From Tetrapyrgos nigripes (Eukaryota > Basidiomycota > Agaricomycetes > Agaricales > Campanellaceae), in the NCBI GenBank assembly GCA_013368315.1, contig JAACJM010000337.1:1-64000 (forward strand): a DNA stretch of 64,000 nucleotides. The letters run 5' to 3'. Position 1 is the stretch's first letter. Every line of letters begins with the position of its first letter. The position numbers and the translations under genes are program-made. This document shows positions 51,301 to 64,000 of the stretch, piece after piece. The notes under the pieces were generated by a model that was not told where the DNA came from, did not search any database, and was given only the letters and a program-made list of their open reading frames with translations.

Positions 51301-54300
51301 CAAGCAAGGGACATTCTCCACTGCAACCCAGATTTTCATCACACTGGACCACGTTATGACTGTGCCCTAGTGCACATGGATGAGCCTGATTTCAAATTTT
51401 TGTGTTTATGGGGCTTATTCCGGTTGGAGTTTACTACTGGAAAATGTCTCAACATAGCCGCAGTTATGATGTTTGAAGGTACGACTTGGAGGCCCAAAAC
51501 TGGATGGGAAGGTTGTCTAGTTCAGAGAGAATTTAGGTCTATAGCATTCATTCACATGCAGTACATCATTTGGGGCACTTTACTTACACCAGTGACCAAC
51601 TTGAATGGCCCAACCCTAATTAGACCCTATCAACACTGACGAGTGACCCTGCGAAGGGTAGTAAGTGCTTATGACTGGGTCAGGCTTGATCAGATGATTT
51701 AGATTTTTCTGACATGGTGTATTACTGTGACCTTAAAGTCACACTGTAAATTCTCTGTTAATACACTGCAAATTACTGTTGCTTTTCAGAATGTTACAAT
51801 TTTCACGTCATTGTAAATCCTGTGTATATCCTTGCTGTATTACTGCTTAACATACTGTGACTTTCTGTCACACTGAAAGTCTCCTGTAATTCCATCTTGT
51901 ATTATCAATGTCTTACTGTGACAAAAAGTCACCCTGAGATACTTCTGTAATTTCAAAATGTATTACAGTATGCTTTATTGTGACAAGATGTCACACTGAA
52001 AGTCTTCAGTAAGTCAAGGTGACTTACAGATGTATTATCAAATACATTTTTCAAGATTTCATTCCAGTAATACTACTGTATGACCTGCTGACTTACTAAT
52101 TGAGTGGTTCAAAATAAATCCTTCATAATATCCCCATAAGGCAGCAGATTTATGCTAATTTGCGCCCAGTGTATGTCACCTTGCGGCCATACACATTGTG
52201 TACACCACTATCTGACAGTGTTCCTTCAACTTTGACTGATCCCTCATAAAAACCAATTGATTACCATCATGCCATTACAGGATGTCAGTAATTGTAATGG
52301 TAAATTTAATGGGTAAAAACTGATTTAATGGGTAATTAATTGAAATGGGTTGGAGCCTACTGTACTCTGTCTTGTCACAAGGTTTACTCAATACTATGTG
52401 TTTTCTCTAACCTATGGAGGATCTAATGTAGGAATGCAATTCTTGGTACTGCTGGACATATGACAAGAGTATGATAATGCTGACCCTGCTAAAGGAAAGG
52501 GCCTCATAACTTGCCATGCGCGAACTTCGAAGCAGTGTGCAAAAATCCATACACCACCGACCGAGCTGAGACCCCTATCAGAGTACCCAGTGTACCGCTG
52601 TCCTCCTTCTTAATCGGGTATAGACGAGAAAGCTTGCCGGCGGCCGAGACCGAAATGAATAGAGTTTATGGTCAACTGACCAGAAATCATACGATGGTCT
52701 GACGTCTACAATGAGACGAGCCTAGGCCGCCAAGGACTCCCTCTTCCATGGACACCACCCGTATAGTCCGCTTTGAAGACGAATGTGTCTTGATACCAGA
52801 TTATGATCGCTCGTCGTCTAAAACCGGAGGAGGAGGGGGTGCTTTTGGGTTTAAGAAGCTGATGATACCGCTTTTTAAACCAAAGCCTGACAGGTGAGTA
52901 GTATTTCTCTTGGAGTATAGAGGTATACTAAAGTTGTACTGCCCAGTTTTATCCACAAAGCCCGGTCACCAACGTCTCCATCGCTGGCGTCTCCGCTTCC
53001 TTCGTGTCTAGTCCATCGTGACATCTCCACGCCCACAGGAAGGAAAGTCCAACGCAGACCCTCGCTTCCTCTACCTGTCAAAGTCGTCTCGTCATCCACC
53101 TCACCTACAACCTCGCCCAATCTCCCTTCCCTCTCTCCATCTCTCTCCAAATCCCCCTCAACTTCTCCTAATCCAAATCCCAATCCAAACCCATTCACAC
53201 TACCCACAACAATCCCCCTCCGCTCCTGCTGCCCGACTGTTTCCCCGCAACCGAAAAAGCCGAATCATCCCTCATCGATATCCTCCAGGGGCGTAAATCT
53301 TGGGATTCCTACGAAGGTGAATGGGAAGAGAGGTGGAGTCGGGGAGCGAAGAGACGGAGGTCGGCGAGTTTCGATGAAACGGTGTATATGCCGATGCATG
53401 TGTTTAGGGAGATGATGAGGAGGGAGAGGTCGGGGTTGGATATGGATGTGGGTGGAGGGTATGGGTATCAAGCGAGAGGTGGGGGTGACGCCGACGCTGC
53501 CCAGAAGAAAGAAGAAAATACAGCACTCAATTTACAAGCTGTGGATACCTGCTTAACATCCCTACTTTTATGGAAACCGACGACGAACAAGACCAAGACT
53601 TGTCAACTGCGTCCATCCTCATCTCTGTAGACGAAGTCGATAAACGAAGAAGATTGTCCGTGTTGAAGGAGGTTAGTCGAGAGGGCAGTAGAGCGGGAAG
53701 TAGACAGGGGAGTAGAAGTGCCAGTCCGACGATGAGGTATTATGATATGAGTGGTGGGTTGAAGCAGGATGGGGGTGATGAACCAAAACCAAACGAAACA
53801 GAGACGGAGACATCTACGAAGACAGTGGGGAGTAAACCCAAACCAAGTTTAAGTTTGGAGCCTATCAACACCCAAACCCCCCAGAGTCTTCCTATACCCG
53901 CCTCATCGATACCTCACCACCTCAAGGGTAAAAGACGAGGGTCTCCCTCCCCGTCGGGGTCACCGACCTCAGTATCCTTCACGTCTTCATCCCCGTCTCA
54001 ATTCCGTCGTACCCCAAGTCCAAATCCAAGTCCAATTGCATATACCACCTCACTACCTAAATCTACATACCCTTTACAAAGTCCAAGTCTTTCTTCCTCT
54101 TCTCAGCACTCTTCGCAGCAAAGTTCTTATTTCTCGCAACAAAACCAAAACCAAAACCAGTCCCAACACGGGATAATGCAAACGGTGTAAACGAAGACTC
54201 GGACGACGACTCGGATCTCTTTCCTCTACCCTCTCCACGTCGGACACCCGTTGGGACACCGACTATTGGGACGCCGAGTATTAGTAGGGGTGGGACGCCT

Positions 54301-57300
54301 GTTAATGGGTCTACGGTGTCGTTATCCTTGGTCAACGGCGTCGGCTTGAATAAAGGGAATGGATCTCTGGTTAACTTGAACAAGGACAAGTCTTCGTCGT
54401 TGGTTAACCTTGGGCTTGGGCTTGGTGGTGTGGACTGGTGTTTGGGGTTGGGCTCGGGGTTGAATGGGAACGGGAATGGGAAGAGGAGTGTCAGTTCGCC
54501 TTTACCGTTGTCGGAGCCGTCGGCACCTTCACCGAGGCTGGGGTCGGGGTCGGGGTTGGAGGAAGATGGAGATGGTTTATTGGGAAGGTCGTTGTCTAGA
54601 AAGCCTAGCTCTAACAAAAGGGACACAGATACGCAGAAGGAGAAGGAGAAGAAGAAGGAGAAGAGGGACCCCCTACCTCCATTGTCATTGCCATTGGACG
54701 ACGTAGACCTCAACTCCGACTCTAGCCTGAGTGTGCAGGATTTGACGACATCGACGTCGGTGGGGAGAGATATGAATTCTATTACTGCGTCTACTACGTC
54801 TACGTCTACGGCTCCTCCCCCCTCCCCTTACCCGTCCCACCGGCACCCATCTCCTCAGACAAATACAAGTACATCAGCCACGTCCTCCTCTCCCTCGACT
54901 TCGACTTTGACTTCATTTAGAATTCGGAGGTTCTTTTCTGGAAGTGGGAATGGGTCTGGGTCCGGAAATGGGACTGGGAGTAACGGGGGTAACGGGAGTA
55001 ACGGGCATGCTAATGGAAGTGGGGGTAATGGTAATGGGTCTAGTAATGGAAGTAGTGGTGGAGAGAGAGAGCGCGCATTGGACGAAAAAGCCGAGGACGT
55101 TGATCCCTTGGACATCTCACAGGGTCCCCAGAGTCCGAGTCCGAATCCCAACCCCACATCTACATCTACATCTACATCCAAGACCAGAGATCTGTGGTGG
55201 CCTCGAAGAGAAAGGCGAAGACGTGGAAGAACAAGAACATTCGCATTAACATTGGGGAGAAGGACAAGGCAAGAAGAAGGATAAGAATAAGCTCAAGCTG
55301 GGACTTGGGCTCGGGCTCGGGCTCGGGATTGGGATTGGGCCGGGGAAACCTATACCTGGAGCTCGAGGCGTACCGGTGTTGATGAAAGCTTTGAAGCAAT
55401 GGATTGGGAATGGGATTGGGTCACATTAGAATTGGCGTATACTATTGGCGGGGACGAAGTACATACATATTCTGGACTTAACTTATGATATGTAGATAGA
55501 TACTAATGTTTAAACGTTAAACTCGAGCTTGGGACCTGGAGTGCAATTCTTCATTCGCAACCTGTCTAGATCTTGTTTTGAGGACGCAGTTTGATACTTG
55601 TACTCGGCACTACTACTAGTAGACCAGAGTGCCTATGTTACTAATACTATGTACTCTCGAGTCTCAATGAAGACTAAGTCTCAGTACCATGAAGGAGGGG
55701 CATGACGCAAAAATCACAAATTCGAAGTAAGGGAAGACAGAGACAGACAAGATACTGGTATAATTTGCAGAATATTGATATTCAGTACACGCAATCGCAC
55801 CTAGAGTAACCCGCCCCAACAACGCCAAAAACACCAGCTAGCAAAGCAATGGCAGCACCGACACTGCCCATACCGGCACCGACACCCCTTAGGCTTGAGG
55901 CAGAGTTCGTACCACCATTGCCGTTCCCCCTACTATTGTTGTTATCACCGCCCCTCCCCCAGCGGACGAAGTGTCGAGTACTTCTACAGTCATCGCGGTG
56001 GTCGAGCCTCGAGCTTTTCCTTATACCCCATGCATCGGGCCGCAACGTCATTCCTACTCTAGATTGGAACTAAACGAGTTGAAGTGGACTGGATCGTGAA
56101 GGAGGAAGGGAGGTTGCGTCGGGGAGAAGAAGCAACGTAGAAGTCGAGCTGAAGAGGGCGGGGCTGGATGCGCAGGATAGAGACGTGGACCGGCAGAAAT
56201 CGCGATCAGAATAAAGAACAATGAGAAAACGAAAGATACGCACCGTTTCCAGGCGATATAAAAGGCACCTCTTCCACCAGCTCCTAGCAGACATTGAGCA
56301 CACGCCACGCAGTAAGGTAGACCGAAAACCCATAAACGAGAGCCCTGACGTGCTCGAAATCACCGAAAACCACCAACGCTGCCTATACGTCCTCGTTAAC
56401 GGTGACCTGCGCTTTCGTTTGTCCATTTAAAGACGAAATTGCCAGAATTAGTGTCTGCTCTTGAGACGGAGCGAAAAGGAGAACTGAATGAAGGGAGGAT
56501 ATGGAAGGGTGCAGGGCCAGCGTGGAGACAGTACAGACATACCAGGGATTGAGAGACACCGAGGAAAGCCTTATACCATGTCAAAATCTACGCTTCGTCT
56601 ACGCTTCTACAACCATCGCCAATTGACACCGACCCAGACACTAATCTTCGAGATAAATTAACAGTATGAGACGGATGCAAGTCTGCGAAGGTGTCCGGCT
56701 CCAGTGTCAAATCGTAGGCCTCGGCGTTGGGGTGTTGATGAGCACCGAGTCTGCATTGGCTTCCGAGTAGCTTCTGAGCATCGCAGACGCCTGCAACAGG
56801 CTCAAAATCATCCTGAACAGAACTCGAAAGTGGAGGTTGCACTTCAGAAGGTTTTCATGAAGTAGTAGTTGACACGCTGGGGAGGAAAGGCGGATACCTG
56901 GATGAGGGGAGGGATAAGAATGAGATAGAGTGAAGAGGCCGGCTATTAGCAGAGATGAAACGAAGAAACAGTCTCTCTGACGTACCATGAAGATTGACAT
57001 AGCATCCATTCAAGCGACCCACTACCAGGCAAACCAGCACAAGTCCGGCATACACTCTTGTCTAACAATATGCATCTCCAAAGGACGTAGACGTCTCACC
57101 CAACGCCCATCCATATTCTCCAAAAATGCCAACGATGCAAATGTCTCAGCTGGGTGGTTCTTGATGAGCTGTAACGTGCATATTGGACGCGCTAGGAATG
57201 ATGGCGTCGACGTAGAGGTATTTTTGCACGACATCTCGCATGTTGAAGGAGGGGTATGCGGTGGAAGTGCTGAAGGGAATGGATTCGAGATGATAGCTGA

Positions 57301-60300
57301 AGTGAGACAGTAATGATGATGACGACGCCGCCCTGGAAACGGGATAATGCGTTGGAGTGAGAGGAAGGTGCTGGATTGAAGGGATGGATGTCAGAAAAGA
57401 TACAGGTATGACGGAGATTTGAGGTTTGACTGTAACTGGCTACTGCAGTACCTCTCCGCCTTCTCTTCCGCAGAACCAACCAAAGATGTCTTGAGACGCA
57501 CACTGAGCTTGCTAGCTCCGCAAACAGTCTGTAGCATTTCAAGTAGCAGCTGAAGACGTACCTCGTTTGTACTTGTATAATGTTTCATCCTGGCGCAAGA
57601 CTTCGCGCGTCTACATCACTTCGTCATGTGACATGAACACTTTTCGCGTTTTCTCTTGCAGCGCACCATCACTAGTATTCCTCAGCGTTTCGACCACACA
57701 CATTGTTCAACGCGGATATGTTGCGACGAGACTTCGGCAATATGCCAGACCCGGACCCAGGTGTGGATTTGGTTGATGAAGAAGTGAAGGAAAGAAGCAT
57801 TCTCAGCATTCAGATGGGAGGACTTGGGCTGCCTCAAGGCTTCAATAGCTTTGCAGGATACCGAAGCCATAAATTTCGGGTTCATAAAGCTTCGGTTTTT
57901 GAAACATACCGCCATAGGCACCAGCGAGCGAGGGACAAGTATAGATATGCTAGAAATACTAACAGGAAGAATGATGGGGATCACAATCACAAGGCTACTG
58001 GTGACCAGACCATAGTTGATGGGGAGGATATGGATATTGATGAGATTAGCAGCAATCCAGATGGCATGGGGGCAGGGGTCACTCAGACTAGTTATTCCCA
58101 ATGGAGCTTTGACAGAAGAGTGAATTCAGACATTGAAGAGTATGCTTCAGGGAGTGATCTGAGAAAAGTGAGTTTCTTTTATAATTTTCATGGAGTAGAG
58201 ACAACTGATTTTTCAGTCCAATTTTTTCCAGACTGAGATCAAGTATGAGCATTCAAATTCTTCATTTTATCATACTGACACCATCAAAATAGTCCTGAGA
58301 TAATGACATCTGCTGAAGGCAGCCAATGTTACCAAGGGTATCAGTGCATTTCATCTTTAAAGCAGTACAAAGCAGAGCTCAAAGAGAACTCATAGGTCAT
58401 TGCCAGGCATTACCAGGCCCAATATCACCCAAAGCTACTTTCAACAAGCACATGACTTTGTGATAACTGGCTCAAATATCATAAATGCAACTGGTTCAAA
58501 TATCATAAATGCAACAACCTATATCACTTGTAAGTAGTTATGAAACAACTATGATTGCTTAGGTTGACTTTCATGTTTTTAGCAAGAGAAAACCAGGTAT
58601 GTAAAATTTATAAAATCTCCATTGCTCAATAACCTATTCTACTGAACAGGAGACAATGAACCTGTAATGGATTTCTCAACCTAGATCTCAACAAGCACTG
58701 ATTATTCCTTAGTCCTAGCTTACAGAATGTACTCCCATGTCCTGTGCCAAGTCAACACTTTACTGGCCGCAAGGACATCCTTGAAAAGCTTTCAATGATT
58801 TTTGCAGCTGATGCATCTCTCATGCAGCGAGTAGTGACTCTTGTTGCAAAAGGAGGAACTGGGAAGACACAGGTGGTACTGAAATTTGTGTCTGAGCAAA
58901 GTGCTAGGTCAAACTGTTCTATATTTTCCTGATGTTGCAATGCTCTCACATATTAAAGCAGATTTTCAAACATTTGGTTTTTTGATGCAACCTCAGAGGC
59001 CACACTTGCAGCTGACTTCAAAAAACTTGCCAAGGTTGCAGGCATTGAGGATGAGGTCAAGGATGTTAAAGATTTCTTGGGGAGGAACTGCAAAGATTCA
59101 CTCCTAATCTTTGATAGTGTAGACAACCCAGATATTGACCTCAGAAATTACATCCCCAGCTGCAGTCATGGCAATGTGATTATCACCAGCCGTCTAGCAG
59201 AGACTAAACATGTGGCATCTTCTAATTGTCACATTGATCTCAATGATCTTGAAAAGGAGGATGCCATTGAACTTCTGTTGCAGCATGCTCATGAAGAGAA
59301 GTCAGCTGATACCAACAAGCTGGCATCTGAGATTGTTGATACACTTGGGTATCATGCTCTAGCTATATCTACAGCTGGTGCCTATATTCATTCAACTGCA
59401 ACTTGTAACCTCAGTGACTACCCATCCCGGTTACAGCAAAAGCAAAAGGAGCTTATGAATTACAAAATGAAGTCTCTTGACAGCTATCAACAAACTGTTT
59501 TCAGTGCCTTTAAACTCAGTTTTGAAAGGCTCAAGAGTCACACTCAGCATCTTTTGCAAATCTGTGCTTTTTTTCACCACAAAGCGATTCCCATTCAATT
59601 ATTCCAACGTGCAGCTACTTTTGCTGGTGATGATGTATTACAGGGGGAGGAAATCTCAGGCATGGCAGAAATGCAAGAATTCCTGAAATTATTTGAAGAT
59701 AACCACTTATGGAAAGAATGTGTGGATGAATTGTGTCAGTTCTCTTTGGCATCATATGATAATAAAACAGAGGTCCTTGCATTACACTCTGTCATTCATG
59801 CCTGTTCCCGTGAGACTGTTGATGTGGTGGAAAGCAAACGAAATGTGGCATATCTGATAATTGGACGTGCTACTCCACTTGAAGTCAAAGACAAAGACTA
59901 TCAGTTCAGAAGGTATTTGTGGGACCATGCGAGTTATATGTATGGAGGGATAATGCCTACAGTCTTTGTACGCATTTGCCTAGCACAGATCCTTGATGAT
60001 GCAGGAATGTGGACTCAAGCTGAGCAGCTGGAAGAGGAGGTTCTTGGGGTCAGGAGAGAGGTGCTTGGAGAGCACCACCCTGACACACTGAGTTCCATGG
60101 CCAACCTTGCATCTACCTACAGGGCTCGTGGAAAGCTGGAGGCAGCTGAGCAGCTGGAAGAGGAGGTGTTTGGGGTCAGGAGAGAAGTGCTTGGAGAGCA
60201 TCACCCTGACACACTGACTTCCATGGGCAACCTTGCATCTACCTACTGGGCTCATGGAAAGCTGGAGGCAGCTGAGCAGCTGTCAGAGGAGGTGCTTGGG

Positions 60301-63300
60301 GTCATGAGAAAAGTGCTTGGAGAGCACCACCCTCACACACTGACTTCCATGGCCAACCTTGCATCTACCTACAGGGCTCGTGGAAAGCTGGAGGCAGCTG
60401 AGCAGCTGTCAGAGGAGGTGCTTGGGGTCAGGAGAGAAGTGCTTGGAGAGCACCACCCTCACACACTGACTTCCATGGCCAACCTTGCATCTACCTACAG
60501 GGCTCGTGGAAAGCTGGAGGCAGCTGAGCAGCTGTCAGAGGAGGTGCTTGGGGTCAGGAGAGAAGTGCTTGGAGAGCGCCACCCTGACACACTGACTTCC
60601 ATAGCCAACCTTGCATCTACCTACTGGGCTCGTGGAAAGCTGGAGGCAGCTGAGCAGCTGTCAGAGGAGGTGCTTGGGGTCAGGAGAGAAGTGCTTGGAG
60701 AGAACCACCCTAACACACTGATTTCCATGGGCAACCTTGCATCTACCTACAGGGCTCGTGGAAAGCTGGAGGCAGCTGAGCAGCTGGAAGAGGAGGTGCT
60801 TGGGGTCAGGAGAGAAGTGCTTGGAGAGCGCCACCCTGGCACACTGACTTCCATGGCCAACCTTGCATATACCTACAGGGCTCGTGGAAAGCTGGAGGCA
60901 GCTGAGCAGCTGTCAGAGGAGGTGCTTGGGGTCATGAGAGAAGTGCTTGGAGAGTGCCACCCTGACACACTGACTTCCATGGGCAACCTTGCATCTACCT
61001 ACAGGGCTCGTGGAAAGCTGGAGGCAGCTGAGCAGCTGGAAGAGGAGGTGCTTGGGGTCACGAGAGAAGTGCTTGGAGAGCACCACCCTGACACACTGAT
61101 TTCCATGGGCAACCTTGCATCTACCTACTGGGCTTGTGGAAAGCTGGAGACAGCTGAGCAGCTGGAAGAGGAGGTGCTTGGGGTCAGGAGAGAAGTGCTT
61201 GGAGAGAACCACCCTGACACACTGATTTCCATGGCCAACCTTGCATCTACCTACTGGGCTCGTGGAAAGCTGGAGGCAGCTGAGCAGCTGTCAGAGGAGG
61301 TGCTTGGGGTCATGAGAGAAGTGCTTGGAGAGTGCCACCCTGACACACTGACTTCCATGGGCAACCTTGCATCTACCTACAGGGCTCGTGGAAAGCTGGA
61401 GGCAGCTGAGCAGCTGTCAGAGGAGGTGCTTGGGGTCAGGAGAGAAGTGCTTGGAGAGTGCCACCCTGACACACTGAGTTCCATGGCCAACCTTGCATCT
61501 ACCTACTGGGCTCGTGGAAAGCTGGAGACAGCTGAGCAGCTGTCAGACAAGGTGCTTGGGGTCACGAGAGAAGTGCTTGGAGAGCACCACCCTGACACAC
61601 TGATTTCCATGGGCAACCTTGCATCTACCTACAGGGCTCGTGGAAAACTGGAGGCAGCTGAGCAGCTGGAAGAGGAGGTGCTTGGGGTCAGGAGAGAAGT
61701 GCTTGGAGAGCGCCACCCTGACACACTGAGTTCCATGGCCAACCTTGCATCTACCTACAGGGCTTGTGGAAAGCTGGAGGCAGCTGAGCAGCTGTCAGAG
61801 GAGGTGCTTGGGGTCATGAGAGAAGTGCTTGGAGAGCGCCACCCTGACACACTGAGTTCCATGGGCAACCTTGCATCTACCTACTGGGCTCATGGAAAGC
61901 TGGAGGCAGCTGAGCAGCTGTCAGAGGAGGTGCTTGGGGTCATGAGAGAAGTGCTTGGAGAGTGCCACCCTGACACACTGAGTTCCATGGGCAACCTTGC
62001 ATCTACCTACAGGGCTTGTGGAAAGCTGGAGGCAGCTGAGCAGCTGGAAGAGGAGGTGCTTGGGGTCATGAGAGAAGTGCTTGGAGAGCGCCACCCTGAC
62101 ACAACACACTGAGTTCCATGGCCAACCTTGCATCTACCTACGTTTCCCTTTGTCATTTCCTTTTCAAGTTATATTTCATTTCTGAACCTTTCCTGTCTCA
62201 TTCCAAACACTTCTGAAATGGTACTTAAGCTAGCAACTCTGTAGTAGATAGCTTAAGTCTAAAATTGATTTAGCTGGTCCCCTATCTTTTCCAATCAATT
62301 CCTTAAGACAACTAGAGAGGTAGTACTAATAGTGCCATTGTTAGGCATTGACCAGATTGTAAGTACTAAGTGTCTGATTGTACTTAGTAGGATAAATGGA
62401 GTTAATGAATTGATTATTTGAGTTTACACTTGGTGTATGTACTAGACCAACTGAATATGAGTTGAGTATTGATTGATATTTCTGATTGATGTGAAGTGAA
62501 TTGAAGTTGAGTGGTTAATTGGTATTGAATGTAAGTCGAAAACTGATGGTAGGAGTTGTAGAAGATTGGTTTGTTAATTGTTTGAGTGTGCTATGTTGGT
62601 CTAGAGATAGGTCAAGGTATTGGTGATAAAATTGCAAGCTGGGTCTCTCAGTAGGTGTGACTCAGTCTTTTGTAGGAATACAAGTGAGAAAAATTTTAAA
62701 TACTATGCTGTTACTTTCCCATTCTTGCTGCTACTCTGTAGTAACATCTCCTTGTTTGTCTACCCTTTTTTATCTTTAATTTCCCTTATTCCTGTCTCGT
62801 TGCTCCTCATGTTCATCCTTGAGGTTTTCATATCCACTGAGGTTGTGCTTGTTCGTATTGTTACAAAGCCACATTTCTAAACCTCGCTTTATTCCTTGTC
62901 CTGATGACCAATCCTTATCCTATTCTGAGATGTCTTATCATCTCAACTTCTCTTCCTCAATTTCTCCAACTTTCACTGTCAATACTGCCGTATGTTTCCT
63001 GACTATTCATTTTCCATCATCTTCTGACCTGTCCTCCTGTTTATGTTCATGTCATTGAGGTGCGCTTCATAACAGTACCCTCTCTCTAGGTCTGAGCCCT
63101 TGAATACCTCTGTAATAGATACTTTGTAGTATCATCAATCATCTGGTCATTACCATTGATTTGATCCTGACAATGTGTCTGAGCATCCTTGTTTTGAGTA
63201 TATTGACTGGGTGTGATTGTGGATTTTGTCTTTTTGTATTGGTAAGTGCAAGTTCTTGGAGAGATGTCTCTTGGCTTGGTGGCTGACCCAGTCTGTCCTG

Positions 63301-64000
63301 CAGGTGTATTTTTTCCTATAAAAATGCCCAAGTTTTTCACTGATGGTTCCCCAGTTCCTTTCGCATTTTCATAGTCCAATGGCTTCTGATCAGCTTCTGT
63401 ACCCTGACTCTCCTCATCCAACCTCATCTCCATCTCATCCTCGAGTCAACCTACACTCTGAATCACCTGAGATGGTCATTGATGGTTGTCTTCTGATATG
63501 AGTTTTCTCCTTTTCATATATGAATATTGGTGTCACCATCTCTTTTACTGTCTCTTTTGCTACATTTTAGGCCTCACTCATTGTCCATTCCAGACATCAT
63601 TCAGGTTAGAAGTGAATGTGCTACTTTAAGACATGAGTGGGAGGTGTCCAAAGCACAACTTGAAATCCTGAAGAACAAGAAAGTGCAATTACTTTCTGAA
63701 ATGGAACAGGAATGACAAGATAATTCGGAGTGAGTGGTTCTTTCAGGAATCCATCATTGGAAGTATTTTTTATTGATTTGGTTCGTATCCTTTGTAGGTT
63801 CGCCGACACTATGTGAGCCAAAGTGGCAGAAGTAGAGGGAGCATTCAGTAAGTCATAACATTGTTTATCGCATTTTTTCCAGACTTCTTTAACGAAAATC
63901 TTTCCCTAGAGTTCTATCGTTGAGCTTTTACTTGTGTTGCTAACTTGGCCCTTCATGGGCTCTATGGTAATACTGATTGAGGAACTGCTTCAGTGGGTCA

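Overview
The window looks like an Agaricomycete (mushroom-type basidiomycete) nuclear contig. Coding pieces are broken by short GT-AG introns (mostly about 36-60 nt), and the transposon families recognised (KDZ with a CxC2 cluster, Plavaka/CACTA, chromodomain Ty3/gypsy) are typical of that class. No rRNA, tRNA, prokaryotic operon or CRISPR signal was seen. Family names rest on motif recognition; no database search was possible.

Positions 1-52171 are a dense nest of transposable elements, most dated by exact target-site duplications (TSDs). From the left: the 5' part of a minus-strand gypsy element (1-2238); a complete but dead minus-strand chromovirus (2398-8984, TSD AACAC) with a foreign solo LTR inside its 5' LTR (8215-8643, TSD TGTAG); a 14.9-kb KDZ-type element, KDZ-1 (9019-23955, TSD ATACTTG), carrying an FPWR-family gene, a viroplasmin/RNase H1-like-domain gene and a CxC2 KDZ transposase that is itself split by a solo LTR (20647-21119, TSD GAGCA); a 2.9-kb perfectly organised fold-back CACTA-like element (24749-27661, TSD ATA); and remnants of an older LTR element into which several of these inserted (pieces between 2239 and about 31840), whose second LTR holds another solo LTR (31229-31675, TSD CTATC).

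A Plavaka transposase gene starts near 32149, is cut at 33711 and resumes at 51278. Between the halves sits KDZ-2, a 17,566-bp element with 262-286 bp terminal inverted repeats and a 7-bp TSD (ATCAATC). KDZ-2 carries the C-terminal part of a KDZ transposase, an Spt5-like NGN/KOW gene broken in frame by a solo LTR (39187-39732, TSD GCACC), and a second large cargo gene (45911-49996). KDZ-1 and KDZ-2 share a plan: a terminus beginning CA, 7-bp TSD, subterminal arrays of short palindromes, transposase plus large cargo genes. This is the most interesting content of the window. Nearly all premature stops in these elements are TGA where relatives have arginine, consistent with CGA to TGA transition at CpG.

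From about 52.2 kb the sequence changes to host-like genes: a Ser/Gly/Pro-rich gene of unknown function (52748-55435, +), a poorly resolved minus-strand gene with a hydrophobic C-terminus (55782-57590), a small basic/acidic protein (57718-58236, +), and a fungal NLR-type gene (58726-62112, +) with an NB-ARC domain and at least sixteen nearly identical 42-residue TPR repeats, truncated at its 3' end. The remainder (62142-64000) holds a dispersed repeat and a small coiled-coil gene remnant.
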